Origin: Pseudorasbora parva
Taxonomy: Eukaryota > Chordata > Actinopteri > Cypriniformes > Gobionidae
Direction of reading: 5' to 3'
NCBI RefSeq assembly: GCF_024679245.1
Contig: NC_090191.1
Span: forward strand, 5,597,004-5,661,003
DNA length: 64,000 nt
Within the stretch, counting starts at the first letter, position 1. Every line of letters starts with the position of its first letter. Of this stretch, positions 49,201 through 62,894 are shown one piece after another. Both the position numbers and the translations under genes were made by a program. A model generated the notes under the pieces. It did not search any database. It saw nothing but the letters and a program-made list of their open reading frames with translations, and had not been told where the DNA came from.

Positions 49201-52200
49201 AAAGTCTGCCAGTCGCGGTCAAAGCTGATTCGAAAGACCGCCGTTCGCCAGTTTCTGTGTTTACTAGTAGCACGCAAGCCCAACTCGGCCGTCATTATGT
49301 TAAGCGCCGCCCACCGACACTCTATACACGATGGGATTGGCCCGACCAGAGTTCTGTTTTTACAGCTCAGAAGTGTATTGAGATTTGCTGCCGCTAGGGT
49401 GCGATTTAGGGTCTAGATTTCTGGTCTAGTGCACTATGACACTATGAATGAAATGGTGATTGTAAAAGAAGGGAAAAAAAATAGGACTGTCAATTGATTC
49501 AAATATTTAATTGTGATTAATCACACGATTGTCATGAGTTGCCTCACGATTAATCACAACTTAATCAAACATTTTTATCAGTTATAAATTGATCCTAAAT
49601 GAATACGTTTCAAGTTTTTAATACTCTAATCAACATGGGTATGGACAAATATGCATGCTTTATGCAAATGTCTGTTTATTATTAAAGGGCAACTAAACCC
49701 TTAACCAACTTTTTTTAGTTAATGATCTGCAAGACTGGGGTTTTATTAATGCTCTTTGATTCGAGTTAACGTTTTGACATTTGGCTATAAAGTGTTTTAA
49801 TTCTATAACATATGGTGTAAAAACATCTTAGTGCTGCCCTTTTAAGGTTGAACTGTGGCTACTGCAGTCGAATTTTCCTATTGGACGTTGTGGTGCATCG
49901 TGACTAGGGCTGGGGCAAAATATGCGCGTCGATTCGTCAGACTCAAAATAAAGATGGTGGTGCCGGAGAGTAGTAGCAACCATAGATATACATCATAAAG
50001 TATATTATGTAATTAAGTATATTATTTATTATGTATATCTATAGTAGCCACACGAGTGGCTCCTCAGACTTTCAGAAGTGCAAAGCTTGCGGGTTGGCGC
50101 GCGGTGCGCACGGAGCAAGCGCTCTTAACACAGGCGCGCATGCACATGTTTTGTTGTCACGGCTACATAAACAAATTTCTGCATACAGGAAGACAGATGT
50201 TTTGGTAACATTTTATGTATTTTAATCACAAAAACAAATGTTTGCATCAAGTGAAAGCATCGGGCACATTGGCTACCTACATAAGCTGTTTTAAATTTAA
50301 AATGTTCACTGTCTAATCGCGCTGATGTGACCGAGGGTATCCATCCTCTAAGTGATCACAGTTTCATCCCAGGACTATTCCAGTTTTAAACGGAATATTG
50401 ACGCCCGTAATACACTCTACATGTAACTGTTTTCACTGTCTATTGATGCGGAGGGAAGTCCTATACTTAATGTTAAACATAAATAGCCTACTGATACAGC
50501 AAAGACAACGTCGGCAGAAGCCTATTGACCATATATCTATGATATTGACGGCACAGGCAGTGTGCAAACTCCAACGTGGGAGCCGAAATAAAAACGGACA
50601 CGCCGCGCAGCCGAGACGCTCACGCTTGCAGTGTGTCCCTGGATTTGATTAACCAACTTGTTGATATTTAATCGATGGGCATAGCCTGTAGGCTGAGTTG
50701 CATACATAGAAAAATCGTATATTGTGTTTGTTGTTGGTTTATACTTAGCTATTTATTTGTGCGTGTGTGCACTTTGTTATGATTTTATTGAATGCATTGT
50801 TCTTGTATAGTCTTTTACTTTGGAATTTTAAAAGCAATAAACATATATTGCAATGTTAAGGAATTAGTTTTTTCATTCAGATAATTAAATCAACATGTAT
50901 AAATTGCTATTAGGCAATTAATGAGGAGATAAATCGATAATCGAAACGTAACCGAATCGGACAGGAAAAATTACTCGTTAGATTAAGCGATGCATCGAAA
51001 AAAAATAATCGCTAGATTAATCGTTAAAAAAAATAATTGTTTATCCCAGCCCTAATCGTGACGTATGATGGTACTTCCAACTGCTCACTATCCACGCCCC
51101 TGGCACAAGCTAACCACCATAGTATACTCCACGCCATAAGAAATGTTTTTCCGTGATCACATGATGACAATGGCTTTACTCCAGTATGAGCGGCATGTTA
51201 CATGAAGTAGAAACATTATGAATGAAACTTACTCGTCACTGGCTTTACACATCCTAATGAAGAAAATACAGATAAATAATGCAGTTGTAGGTACACGTTA
51301 AGCTTTTCCTGTGATATTTTTGCCCCTCGTCATGTCTACAGATAATTTTTAGATGCTTTCAGACAAACCCTCACACGCAAATGGTTGCCGTGGTAACGAA
51401 CAACAATACAGTAACGTGCTGACGAATATAGTCTATTTTTTATTTGAGGAATTTCTGTTTATAATTGGCTATTAGGTTTGAACTTATTGGTCCTGTGCTT
51501 TTTTTAGTGGCATTCAGTATAAGGATTTGACTGTTAAGTGTTCATAGATTAGTTAGTGGTCTCATTCTCTCTTGCGCTGCTTCACTAGCATGAATGAATG
51601 AATGAATGAATGAATGAGCATCATCGGCATCGGGAGTTAACACAGTTTGAGCCTGCAGCTCGATTGATAAGGCTCTGTGTCTACAGACATTTCACCCTCC
51701 ACTTCAGGTGAAGGTTATAAATGTCTGATAAATCATATTAATATTTTCCAACACATTATTATATTATGTTAATAAAAGACATTGTAGTTCTTCAGAGTCT
51801 CCTTGTTCGCTCTGCTTTTATTTTGAAAAACGGACCGTTTTCTTCTTTTGATGTTTTCTGTGACGCTAACACTTCCGGCTGCTCTCTCTTCGCAATGCGG
51901 TGCTCGTGTTTCGTCGGAAGAATGGTAAACTTGTTAACACATTAGAGTTCTGAACTGTGAGAGTGTGTCAAGCTAGAGAGCATTACTAGAGGATGGTGGA
52001 AACACTTTGATTAGCGCCCTTGGAGAGCGGAATGAGTTTTCACGGTGTTCATGATGATTGTGCTGCTGGGTGCTTGTTGAGAGGAAGAAATAAATTGACA
52101 CCCATTTGAAACTCTCTGCGTCTTGAATCTTGATCATTAAATCCAAGGGGCCGCTACAGCGAAAACTCATTGCTGCACCAGCCCAGACATCTCTGGTGAG

Positions 52201-55200
52201 AAGTTGACGCCATCACATCGAAAGTCCAACTTCGCTTGCATCTAGCTCCGGGCCCAGGCAAGACTTAAAATGGACAGTATGCTTTAGGTGTAAAGATGCA
52301 ATAAGCGACACTGGATGCCAAGGAGCAAAAATGCTAAAAGGGGACAATTTCCACATACGTACACCTACAAAATAACTGAAGAGACTTAAATAATATGTGG
52401 TATTATAAGGTCAAAATAACTTGCGAGCTAATTGTTACTTCCTTAACGCTTCCAAAAAAAAAAAAAAAAAAAAAAGTGACTGTTTCAAGAAACTGGCCCA
52501 TCTGCTTGTGTCGTGTCTATTTATGAAAAGGTTGAGAGGGAATTTTGTTGTTACAGTTTTATGCTAAAAAAATATTTTGATGTCCATAATCTGTTAATGC
52601 TTGGCACAAACGTTACTCTGTGGTAAAAGATAACTGCAGCTTACAAGTGTAAATTCAGGCATAGGACAATCAAAGGCTACACTCGACTTAAAGCAGCAGC
52701 ATAAACAAATAAGATGTCACAAAAAGACACCCCATGCAGGTCTAGCTCACATGAAACAAAGCTAACAGAAAAAGGCCAAGAGATGTATGACCAAGACACC
52801 AGAAAACGTGAGAGGATTTAACAAAACCTATGACTCTTGGAAGCTGGTAGCAAGGGAGACTAGGTCAAATTTAAAAACTCTCTGCTCATCAGAAGACCTT
52901 AATAAATTACAGCAGGACATTCAAGCAAGGAATGATGACGTAAGCCAGCAGTATGAACCTACTCTATGTAACAGTAACACCACACCAGAGATTGTAAAGA
53001 AAATGGATGCCTGTGTTACGCTAACAAAGGACATTTGTGACCTCATAAGTAACCGTCTAGATATGATTAATCAAAATTATAATTACCAACTTGAAAAGGA
53101 AAGGGTAAGAGAAATATTAAACAAAGATGAATATGGGTCTGTCTTTGGCCACACTAAAACGGAAACGGTAAGCTCAGCGGAGTCACCGGAAAGATTGAGC
53201 AACCATCCCAGCTCAGCCAGTACCCACAGCAGTAGAGTAGATGCTCAAGCAGAACTTGCAGCTAAGTTAGAACAATCAAAAGCCATGAAAGAAATCCAAG
53301 CACAGCAAGCACATCTTCACAAGTTAGAGTGTGAATGGAAACTTAAAGAGGCAAAAATGTTAGTAGAAATGAAACAAAGAGTTGGAATTGCAACAACAGT
53401 TGGAACGAGAGAACCAAATTGCAGCATTTGCAAGCAGCAAAAGACGTTGCCATAGCAGCAGCTCGTGTGAGGGCATATGACGATTTTGAAGGTTTTGAGA
53501 ACCATGATGAGGAGTTTAATTACAGCCCCAGCCCTGCTTGCTTCAAAAGGGAAACTGAGATCAATTAAATCCTGATGCTGCATCATTCAAACCTCATCAA
53601 GCTGCTCCTGAAGTGACAATGACTCAGGAATCTGTCAGTCTAGCCCAAGCAACCGTCAGCTCATTAAGCATGAACCGCTTGCCAGTCCCTGAATCAACCA
53701 CGTTCAGTGGTAACCCTTTACAGTTCACAGATTGGAAGATATCATTCATAGCTCTTATTGACAGAAAACCCCTCCCACCAAGTGAGAAGATGTTTTATCT
53801 CAAATTATCTTGCTGGAGAGGCGCGTAAGCTGTAGAAGGTTTCTTTTATCGAGATTCCGATAGTGCATACAATGAAGCATGGAAAGTCTTACAAGACAGA
53901 TATGGGAACCTGTTCATCATACAAAAAGCTTTCTGAGATAAGCTCATGAGATGGGCAAAGATCAACACAAACAACCCGCTTGCACTACAAGAGTTCGCTG
54001 ATTTTCTCCAAGGCTGTACTGAGGCGATTCCACACGTCAAAGGACTGGCTATCCTCAACGATTGCGAGGAAAACCACAAGTTACTCAAAAAGCTACCAGA
54101 ATGGATTGTGCGCAAGTGGAGTCGAATTGTTGTGGAGGAACTTGACACATCCGGAAGCTATCCAGATCTTGCATGCTTCACAAAGTTCCTGAACAAAGAG
54201 GCACGGATAGCTTGTAACCCTATTGCTTCTCCATTGTTGATGAACTTCAGGGCCACAGATGAAAGATTACCAAAAAGAGCCAAAGCTCTCAACACAAATG
54301 CACGAACAAAGAGTTCCGCTCAAGATAAACGAACCAAACGGCAGTAAGCCAAAATCACCTTCCTCCGTCTGTAAAATTGATGCTCATAACATCATCAAAT
54401 GTCCCACCTTCGCAGCAAAGAGTAGTGAAGACAAAAGGGCATTCATCTGTGAAAATCGGCTCTGTTTTGGGTGCCTGAGGAAGGGTCACATGACCAAAGA
54501 TTGTAGGAGGCGACACATGCACCATATGCAGCCGTCGTCACCGAACCTGCTTGCATTAAGATAGAAAACAAAGACCTGTGGAAGCAACAACGAATAGCTC
54601 CACTTCCACAGAAAACCATGCAAGCTTGGAAACGCACAAGGTCGTATCCCATGCATCAACACAATGTACTTCTGCTACCTCAAGTATCGTCCCAGTCCTT
54701 GTGTCTTCAATACATGTGCCACAAAGAGAAGTACTTACGTACGCAATACTGGACACACAGAGTGACTCAACATTTGTCTTAGATGATGTACTTGACAAGC
54801 TGAATGTTGATGCCCAACCAGTAAAACTGAATCTGAGTACTATGATGGCTATTGACACAATCATATCTAGCAAGAACGTCCATGGTCTACAAGTTTGAGG
54901 ACTGCACTCCAAGAACCATACCCAAATACAGCAGGCCTATAGCCGTGACTTTATCCCGGTGGACAAGTCTTACGTCCCAACGAAGGAAACAGAAATCCTA
55001 AAAAATGCCTTACAGTGGCCTCATCTCAGACATTTGGCAGAAGAGCTACCACCCCTTCAAGACTGTGATGTAGGAGGTCAGAGCTTTGTGCATCGGCTCA
55101 CAGTAAAGGAACTGCCAATTCCATCGGCGACAGATGTTCTTAAAGCCCTCGAATCAGACTTCACTGAGATAACTTATGAAGATAAATATGGCCATAAATA

Positions 55201-58200
55201 TGGTTCACACTGCAAGTCCTAATGCTCAATTCAGATTTTTTGCTCAGATCTGATTTTTTGTTTGGCTGTTCACATTACCTTTTAAAATGTGGCCTAAATC
55301 TAATTTCAGTGTGAACTGTTACAGGTTTCAAACTAACCTGCATGTGCAAAAGAACAATATCAATCAATCAATCAACTTTATTTATATAGCGCTTTTACAA
55401 TCACGATTGTGTCAAAGCAGCTTCACAGTGTCAAACAGGATAATATTGCAACAAAATTAGATTTGGCTGTACAGTTGTTCTGGAGAAAACAGTGATGTTA
55501 TCAGCTTATTTTAATTTATCATATAGCGACAATGTTGGCAGATCCGTATTATATTTTATAGAATTAATTAAAACCTAATTCAGAAATTGTATTTGTATAA
55601 TTAGTTGAATAACTTTAATCATAATGTTAGTGTCCCCAACTGAGCAAGCCAAGCCAAAGGCGACAGTGGCAAGGAACCAAAACTCCATCAGGGCATGATG
55701 GAGAAAAATAAACCTTGGGAGAAACCAGACTCAGTCGGGGTGCCAGTTCTCCTCTGGCCTATTAATGCACTGTGTAAGATTATTATTCTGGCAACCTTAC
55801 AGGTCAGAAATCATATTAGATCGGAATATTCAAAATTTCAGGGTATCACGGAAGAGACAGGTTTATTTAGGATGGGGCGTCGATTACACAAGAGTATGAA
55901 AACATGAAAGATCGGAATTATTGCGCCGGAGACGGGTTTTGAGCATGTCGTGCCGGTGAGGCAAATTCAGAGGAGACACCATTTGAAACGGCTCAGCAGA
56001 CAGTCCAGGATGCGTTGGTCATGTCCAGGCAGGTCCACCATACGATCCGGACAGGGCCCAGATCCGTGATAAACAGAGAGACTAACATTAGTGTAGATGC
56101 CACTCTTTTTATGATGTAACGAGTACATCAGGTGTTATGGGAAGTGTTCCCGGTTCCGGCTGACCTAGTTAATGCAGCCTAACAATCAGTCAATTGATTT
56201 GAATAATGAAAGTTAAAAATGTTACCACCACTTAGACAACCAGCCATTGAGTGATGATAATCTGCTAACTATTTCATCACTCCTTTTAGCAGGGAGGGGA
56301 CCAGAGAAAAATGCGGCCTTTGACATCGTACTTATGAGTTTACACACCTCTTTAATGTTAATTTTGGTGATCTCCGACTGGCGAAGTCGAACATCATTAG
56401 TGCCAACATGAATAATAATCTTAGAGAATTTACGATTAGCTTTAGCCAGCACTTTTAAATTTGCTTTGATGTCAGGCGCTCTGGCTCCCGGTAAACATGT
56501 GACTATGGTGGCTGGTGTCTCTATTTTCACGTTCCGTGTAATAGAATCGCCAATAACTAGGGCACTTTCAACAGGATCCTCAGTGGGTCCGTCACTGAGT
56601 GGAGAGAACCGGTTTGATGTTCTAATCGGAACGGAAGAGTGTTTTTTTGATCCGCGACTATGCTTTCTCATCGTCACCCAGCCCTGCTGCGCGGGCTCAG
56701 CTGGAACCAAACAATGAGTGTTCACTAAGCTAGTTAGTGCTGGTGCATAATTGAGACAAATGTTGACATAGATTGACGTAAAATACGCATCATATCCGCT
56801 TTGGTTGTTCACACTGCGGCGCATTAGAAAAAATCAGATCTGGGCTAGATTTGAGTGTTCACACTACCTCTGAAGAGGTCTGACTTGGTCACTTGACCCC
56901 CCAAAAAAATCAGATTTGGGCCACTTTTGCCTGCAGTGTGAATGGGGCCATTGTGTCACAGAACGATGTTCATTTCATACAGTTCCTCAGTGACAACATC
57001 AGGCAGAGGAAAGATGAACATTATGAGATGCCCCTCCCTTTCAAGGGCAACAGTCCATCCAACCTTCCAAACAACAAGAGGCTAGCCACAGTTCCCCTGC
57101 AGTGCCTGAAGAAGAAATTAAAGACCAATAAGCAATATTATGATCAATACAAAACATTCATGGAAGAAACAATTAACAGGGGTGATGCAGAGCCTGCCCC
57201 TACAACATCTGCAGGAGAGACGGAGTGGTACCTTCCAAATCATAGCATCTATCACCCCAGAAAACCAGACAAGCTAAGAGTTGTATTTGACTGCTCAGCC
57301 AAATTCCATGGCGTTTCACTAAATGACACTCTAGTAACTGGGCCTGATCTTATCAATCCTCTGGTAGGAGTTCTTTGCCGCTTCTGGAAGGAGGCTGTGG
57401 CGATCATCTGCGATATCGAAAGAATGTTTTATCAGTTCTCTGTCACTCCTGAATCCCAGAATTATCTGAAATTCCTCTGGTGGAAAGGTGGAGATTTGGA
57501 GAAAGAACCACAGGAATACAGGATGGCAGTTCATCTCTTCGGAGCCGCCTCATCTCCGGGATGTGCTAACTTTGGCATGAAACATCCGGCCCGGCAACAC
57601 AAAGCTATCTTTCCACTAGCATCAACATTTGTGAAGAATAATTTTTATGTTGATGACGGGCTAGTCAGCATCCCATTGGTTGAGGAAGCCAAGAAACTGA
57701 TTACTGAGTCATAGGAGTTGTGCAAAAGAGGAGGCCTACGCCTCCATAAATTCAACTCAAATGAGGAAGCAGCTCTAGCCTGCTTAGATCCCTCAGAAAG
57801 AGCGGGAACTATATGACTTCCATAACATTGTCAGAGTGGAGTTGCATCATTTTTCAGATGCCAGCTGTGTGGGATACGGTGCATGTTCTTACCTTAGGTA
57901 CCAAAATGACAAGGATGAAGTCCATTGCAGTCTTGTGTTGGCAAAAGCAAGGGTTGCACCCTCAAAGGTCAAAAGTATCACAAGACTAGAATTCGCAGCA
58001 GCTGTGGTTTCTACGAAACTCAGTGTCATGTTAAAGGGTGAACTTGACAAAGATTGATGAAGAGGTTTTCTGGAAAGACTCCCAAGTTGTGCTTGGGTAC
58101 ATTAACAATGATGCCTGCAGGTTCCACATATTTGTTGCGACTCGTGTTCAGCTGATTAGGGATAACAGTGATCCCAGTCAGTGGCACTATGTGGACACAG

Positions 58201-61200
58201 CAGAAAACCTGGCAGATCATGCTTCCCGAGGTTTTCGTGCTTCAGACATTCATTCAACAAGCTGGCTGCGAGGACCGAAGTTTCTCTGGGAACGTAAATT
58301 ACTTCTAACACCCAGCACCCCATCAGAATTACTTGTTGGTGATCCTGAAGTCAAGACAATTCAGGTGCTTGCAACAGAAGTCAGAAACTGCAATGACATC
58401 CTCAGGCGTTTGAGTCAGTTTTCCTCTTGGACAACAATTCTTAAGGTGGTGGAGAGAAACAAGAGGCTGGGGTCTAAACAGAAACAGCACAGTGAGTATG
58501 TGACTGTTGGGGAGCTTGAGAAGGCATCTGTGTTTGTGAATCAATGTGTGCAACTGCAAAACAAAATAACACCATTAATTTGAGCGAATGAAAAGGCAAT
58601 AATCAGCACAATGTGTTCACGAAATAGCTTTAATAGATTGTTTCAATATGCAGTGACACACAGATTACTTACCTGAATTTTTTTAATATAATAACATGAC
58701 AATCAATGACAAATAATGAGATAAAAGTAGCCTGCCAAGCATTCGGCTTCATACTCTTTTGAATTGAATCGGTCTTTGCAACGTTGGTTCGTGTCCAACA
58801 AGCTGTGAGTTGTTTGAAAAGAGATGTGTATCTTTGCATGATGACATCAGGAACCTATGAATCGGCTTTTTGAACCGGTTCATTGAGCCGGACTGTGCGA
58901 AAAGAACTGGTTCGCGGAAAGGAATCGGACTTTGCATCACTAGTAGTGAGCTTATCAAAAAAATTTTTTTACAAATTAATTAAGCATTTGCCTAGTGACA
59001 TGTAACCTGGCAAGTATCTTCAATCACCAAATTGCAACACAGACCCCTGTGCTAAAACACACATGTGGAAGAGGCAGAATGGATAAATAATCACTCAAAC
59101 AATAAAAGAGGACTTCTATAAGCCCATTAATGGCATGTTTGTGTGACGAAGGGTCAGGTTGGTTGGGATCCATGAGCAGTTTATTTAAATAACACAGTAT
59201 CAGAGAACAAACAGGCTTAGATTGACTCACCAGGCAGAACAGCAGTGTCAGAGGAAGGGCAGAGAGAATTGTCAGAACAGGCATAAGGTCAGGGCAGGCA
59301 GCAAACAATCAGAGTCCAGATTCCTGGCAAACAATGAACAAAAGGCCGGCAGAATAGGATCGTCACAAAGAGTAAGGCAGAGTCAGGCCACAGGGAAAAT
59401 AACGTTTAGTAATGCAGCCGGGGCAAACAAGACTTCGCACTGGCTGTGTATTCAGGGCTAAAGAGTCTGTGTGATGAAGAACAGGTGTGTGCTACTCAGT
59501 CCCAGAATGTGGGTGCGTGGGAAATGCAGTCCGTATGAGCTCAATACTCTGGAGAGTGCGACCTCCGGTGGTCGCTGGTGGAAACTTCACCACCGTTTGT
59601 GACAGTTTGAGTCACGCTCTTAACGGACTATGTTTTATTATTTCCACTTACCATATTGTGAATAAATGCAATTGAATTAGTTTGTTACATATGGAAGCTA
59701 TTTATTGTAATAATTATTTGACATCACGTAACATACTTTCACACTTTTAGAATTATTCCTTGGCATCCTCATGTACTAAACTGCATTTTTTAATCGTTTG
59801 CGTGCTGGAGGTACGATTATTATTACATCGAGTGCAGAGTGATGTTAACATTTAAAATAGCACTATCAAAGAGTCTCAAGAGGAAAGATAACAGCGAAAA
59901 TAGGGCATACAAAGAAGAATGGGAAGACATTTTTGCTGGTTGTCTTGTCAATATTTTTATATAAAAAGGAAGCTGAATTTGAGTTGTTATTGTTCACATG
60001 TTGTGCTGACGCCCTGCGATACAGGCAGACATTTCAATGGTTTACTGTTCATTTTATCATATCACACATTTCATGACGGCTCTTTTAGAGGCATGTCTAG
60101 CGATCTATTACTTCTGAATGTCTTTCAGAACTTTTCAAATTGTAAGTTCTCAATTTATCCAAAAATAAAACACTGCTGCTAAAAATTCTTATTTTTTGGA
60201 AGGCAAAATCACTAAAGACAAAAATTATTTTTGGAGCCGGACGCTCTAATGATGAGGCTCAAACTCGAGTCTTTCCGCACGGGAGCCGGACGCTCTAATG
60301 ATGAGGCTCAAACTCGGAGTCTTTCCGCACGGGAGCCAGACGCTCTAATGATGAGGCTCAAACTCGAGTCTTTCCGCACGGGAGCCGGACGCTCTAATGA
60401 TGAGGCTCAAACTCGGGTCTTTCCGCACGGGAGCCGGACGCTCTAATGATGAGGCTCAAACTCGGGTCTTTCCGCACGGGAGCCAGACGCTCTAATGATG
60501 AGGCTCAAACTCGAGTCTTTCCGCACAGGAGCCGGACGCTCTAATGATGAGGCTCAAACTCGGAGTCTTTCCGCACGGGAGCCGGACGCTCTAATGATGA
60601 GGCTCAAACTCGAGTCTTTCCGCACGGGAGCCGGACGCTCTAATGATGAGGCTCAAACTCGAGTCTTTCCGCACGGGAGCCGGACGCTCTAATGATGAGG
60701 CTCAAACTCGAGTCTTTCCGCACGGGAGCCGGACACTCTATTGAGGAGGCTCAAATTCGAGTCTTTCCGCACGGGAGCCGGACGCTCTAATGATGAGGCT
60801 CAAACTCGAGTCTTTCCGCACGGGAGCCGGACGCTCTAATGATGAGGCTCAAACTCGAGTCTTTCCGCACGGAGCCGGACGCTCTAATGATGAGGCTCAA
60901 ACTCGGGTCAATCAAAACAATCAGCCGGATTCGGCAGATTCGGGCGCGGGCCAGATATTATCGCTGACGGGACACTTTTGGCCCGCGGGTTGCCAATTGC
61001 TGACCACTGACCTACAGAGTCAGAATGAGGAGATCTAACAAATGATTTGAACATTATATGATAACAGATGGAAAAGACAATTTACAGCCAATACAAGCAA
61101 TTTACCAAAGGAAATCCATGGTTTTAAAGCTTTTTAACAGTTATAGCGCTACCACCAGCAATAAAACATTGCTGCTAAAACTTCTTATTTTTTGGAAGGC

Positions 61201-62742
61201 AAAATCACTAAAGACAAAAATTATTTTGTCGCGCACAGTCCTCATATGTCTTTATATACATACATGGGGCCTTGGACCAAGACACTGCATACCAATTTAC
61301 ATGTCAATCAGACTAACGGTCAGGTGATTGTAGCCATTTGTAGTTTTTTTAACCGCTTGTAGCGCCACCTAGAGCCCAATTGTCGTGATTTTTTTTTTTT
61401 TTTTTTACAGTTTTTTTCAACTGCTTACACACATTTTCCAAAGGTTTCCTCTTTTTTTCAAAACTTAACACACAAATTCAAGAATTCCACACACAAGATG
61501 CAAAATGCTTCACATCTCTTTCAAAATGAAACAACACAGTCAAAATATCACAAACATATTTCAAAAGCAAACATTTGTCTTACGTTGTAAACACCTTTAC
61601 CATAATGTTATATTTTTGATTATGTCATATACACACTGTTATTCAAAACCTAAAGCTCTTCTTTTAAAAGCTCACATGTACATGAATGAATGTAATTGGG
61701 AGCTGTTGAATATATAAAGTAAAAACAAAAGCAAAATTAAAACCAAACTTTTTATTTATGTTTTTATTTTATTTTTTGCTCTTTGTGGTTGTAAATGTAG
61801 TATTAGTGTACACAGTTTGAAAAGAAAAAAAAAACACATCAAAAATATGTAGTGTTGTAGCATGTAGTGTAAAACCAAACATAATGTGTGTGCTTGCATG
61901 TGGAGATGGTTGGGTGTATCTAGGCTCCATCTTTCTTCCGGGCTGGGTCCGGCCACAATACTTCATCCACGTCACATGCTATATTCCCTCTTGCCAGACA
62001 CCGTGGAAAGAACCTTCTTGTATGGCGTATCCAACCTTGGATGGAGGCAGCATCAATGTCTCCACAACTCCTCTTACTCTGTCTGCATTGTTTGCATCCA
62101 TTGTCCAAAAGCTATTATTTGACCTTTGGCCTATTTATAGGCCACTACTAAAGTTATGATTGGTTGTTGTTAAGTAAAGCAACAAGTGTTTGCACATGTG
62201 AGGAGTTAGTGTGAGGCACTGATGAATTAGTGTGGCATTTTGATTGGTTGTGTTTATAAAAGGAAATCAAGAAACTTCCTGTCAGATTTTTGTGTTTTGC
62301 ATAGAAAATTGTGTGTTGTGTTTTGCAAAAAGTGTTAAATGAAATTGAAAACTGAGTAAAAGGCCAAAAATTAGTGTATAGTTTTGCAGATTTAGTGTGT
62401 GGTTCTGGTGTTTGAGTGTCAGGTTTTAAAAATTGTGTGACAAGTAACAATTTTGTGTGTAAGCAGTTGAAAAAAAACTGTAATGATGTACATCTTTATT
62501 TAAACGCTTTTGTTATATAAAATAAAATAAAATATTGTGTGAGAGATTAATCTTTTATTTATCATCGGCACGTTTACCCCTAACCATCATTCAGAGAATT
62601 TCATTCCTCTAGAAATTGACTTAATGTGGAATCAAATAAAGTATATCAAATGTGTGTAGTGTGTGTGTGTGTGTGTTGTGTGTGGTAGCGTGTGTGAGTG
62701 TGCGTTTGTGAGTGTGTGTCTGTTTTCTGAGTGTAAAAGTGA

Positions 62743-62776
<34 letters not shown>

Positions 62777-62845
62777 GTGTGTGTTAGTGTTTGTGATAGT
62801 TAGTGTGTGTGTCAGAAAATGTGTTGTGAGAGTGAATGTGTGACA

Positions 62846-62894
<49 letters not shown>

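Larger units (their letters stand above)
55204..56942. mobile_element. TIR element inside BEL pol, carrying an SGNH frame
   Basis: TTCACACTGCA at 55204 and TGCAGTGTGAA ending at 56942 are inverted ends, each next to TGG (55201-55203, 56943-56945), which may be a 3-bp duplication. Subterminal CAGATCTGATTTTTT repeats are present near both ends. The interior (about 55351-56830) is LINE-derived sequence on the minus strand with a (TGAT)n tail near 55352-55370. Confidence 0.75.
52159..58583 (+). mobile_element. BEL/Pao LTR retrotransposon, broken
   Basis: Gag-like, protease, RT and RNase H parts appear in order on the plus strand. A 1.74-kb TIR element is inserted between protease and RT. There are several frameshifts, a deletion between RT and RNase H (near 57720-57840), and no integrase, no envelope and no 3' LTR. 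It is a dead copy. Confidence 0.88.

Noticed and set aside
48939..49295. Minus-strand frame of 118 codons
   Set aside because: Confined to the hAT-like non-autonomous element and without similarity to a transposase.
60231..61038. Repetitive proteins encoded by the 49-bp minisatellite
   Set aside because: A 49-bp unit shifts frame every copy; the open frames follow from the lack of stops in the unit, not from selection for a protein.
61884..62159. Plus-strand frame of 91 codons
   Set aside because: It is the antisense shadow of the transposase C-terminus on the minus strand.
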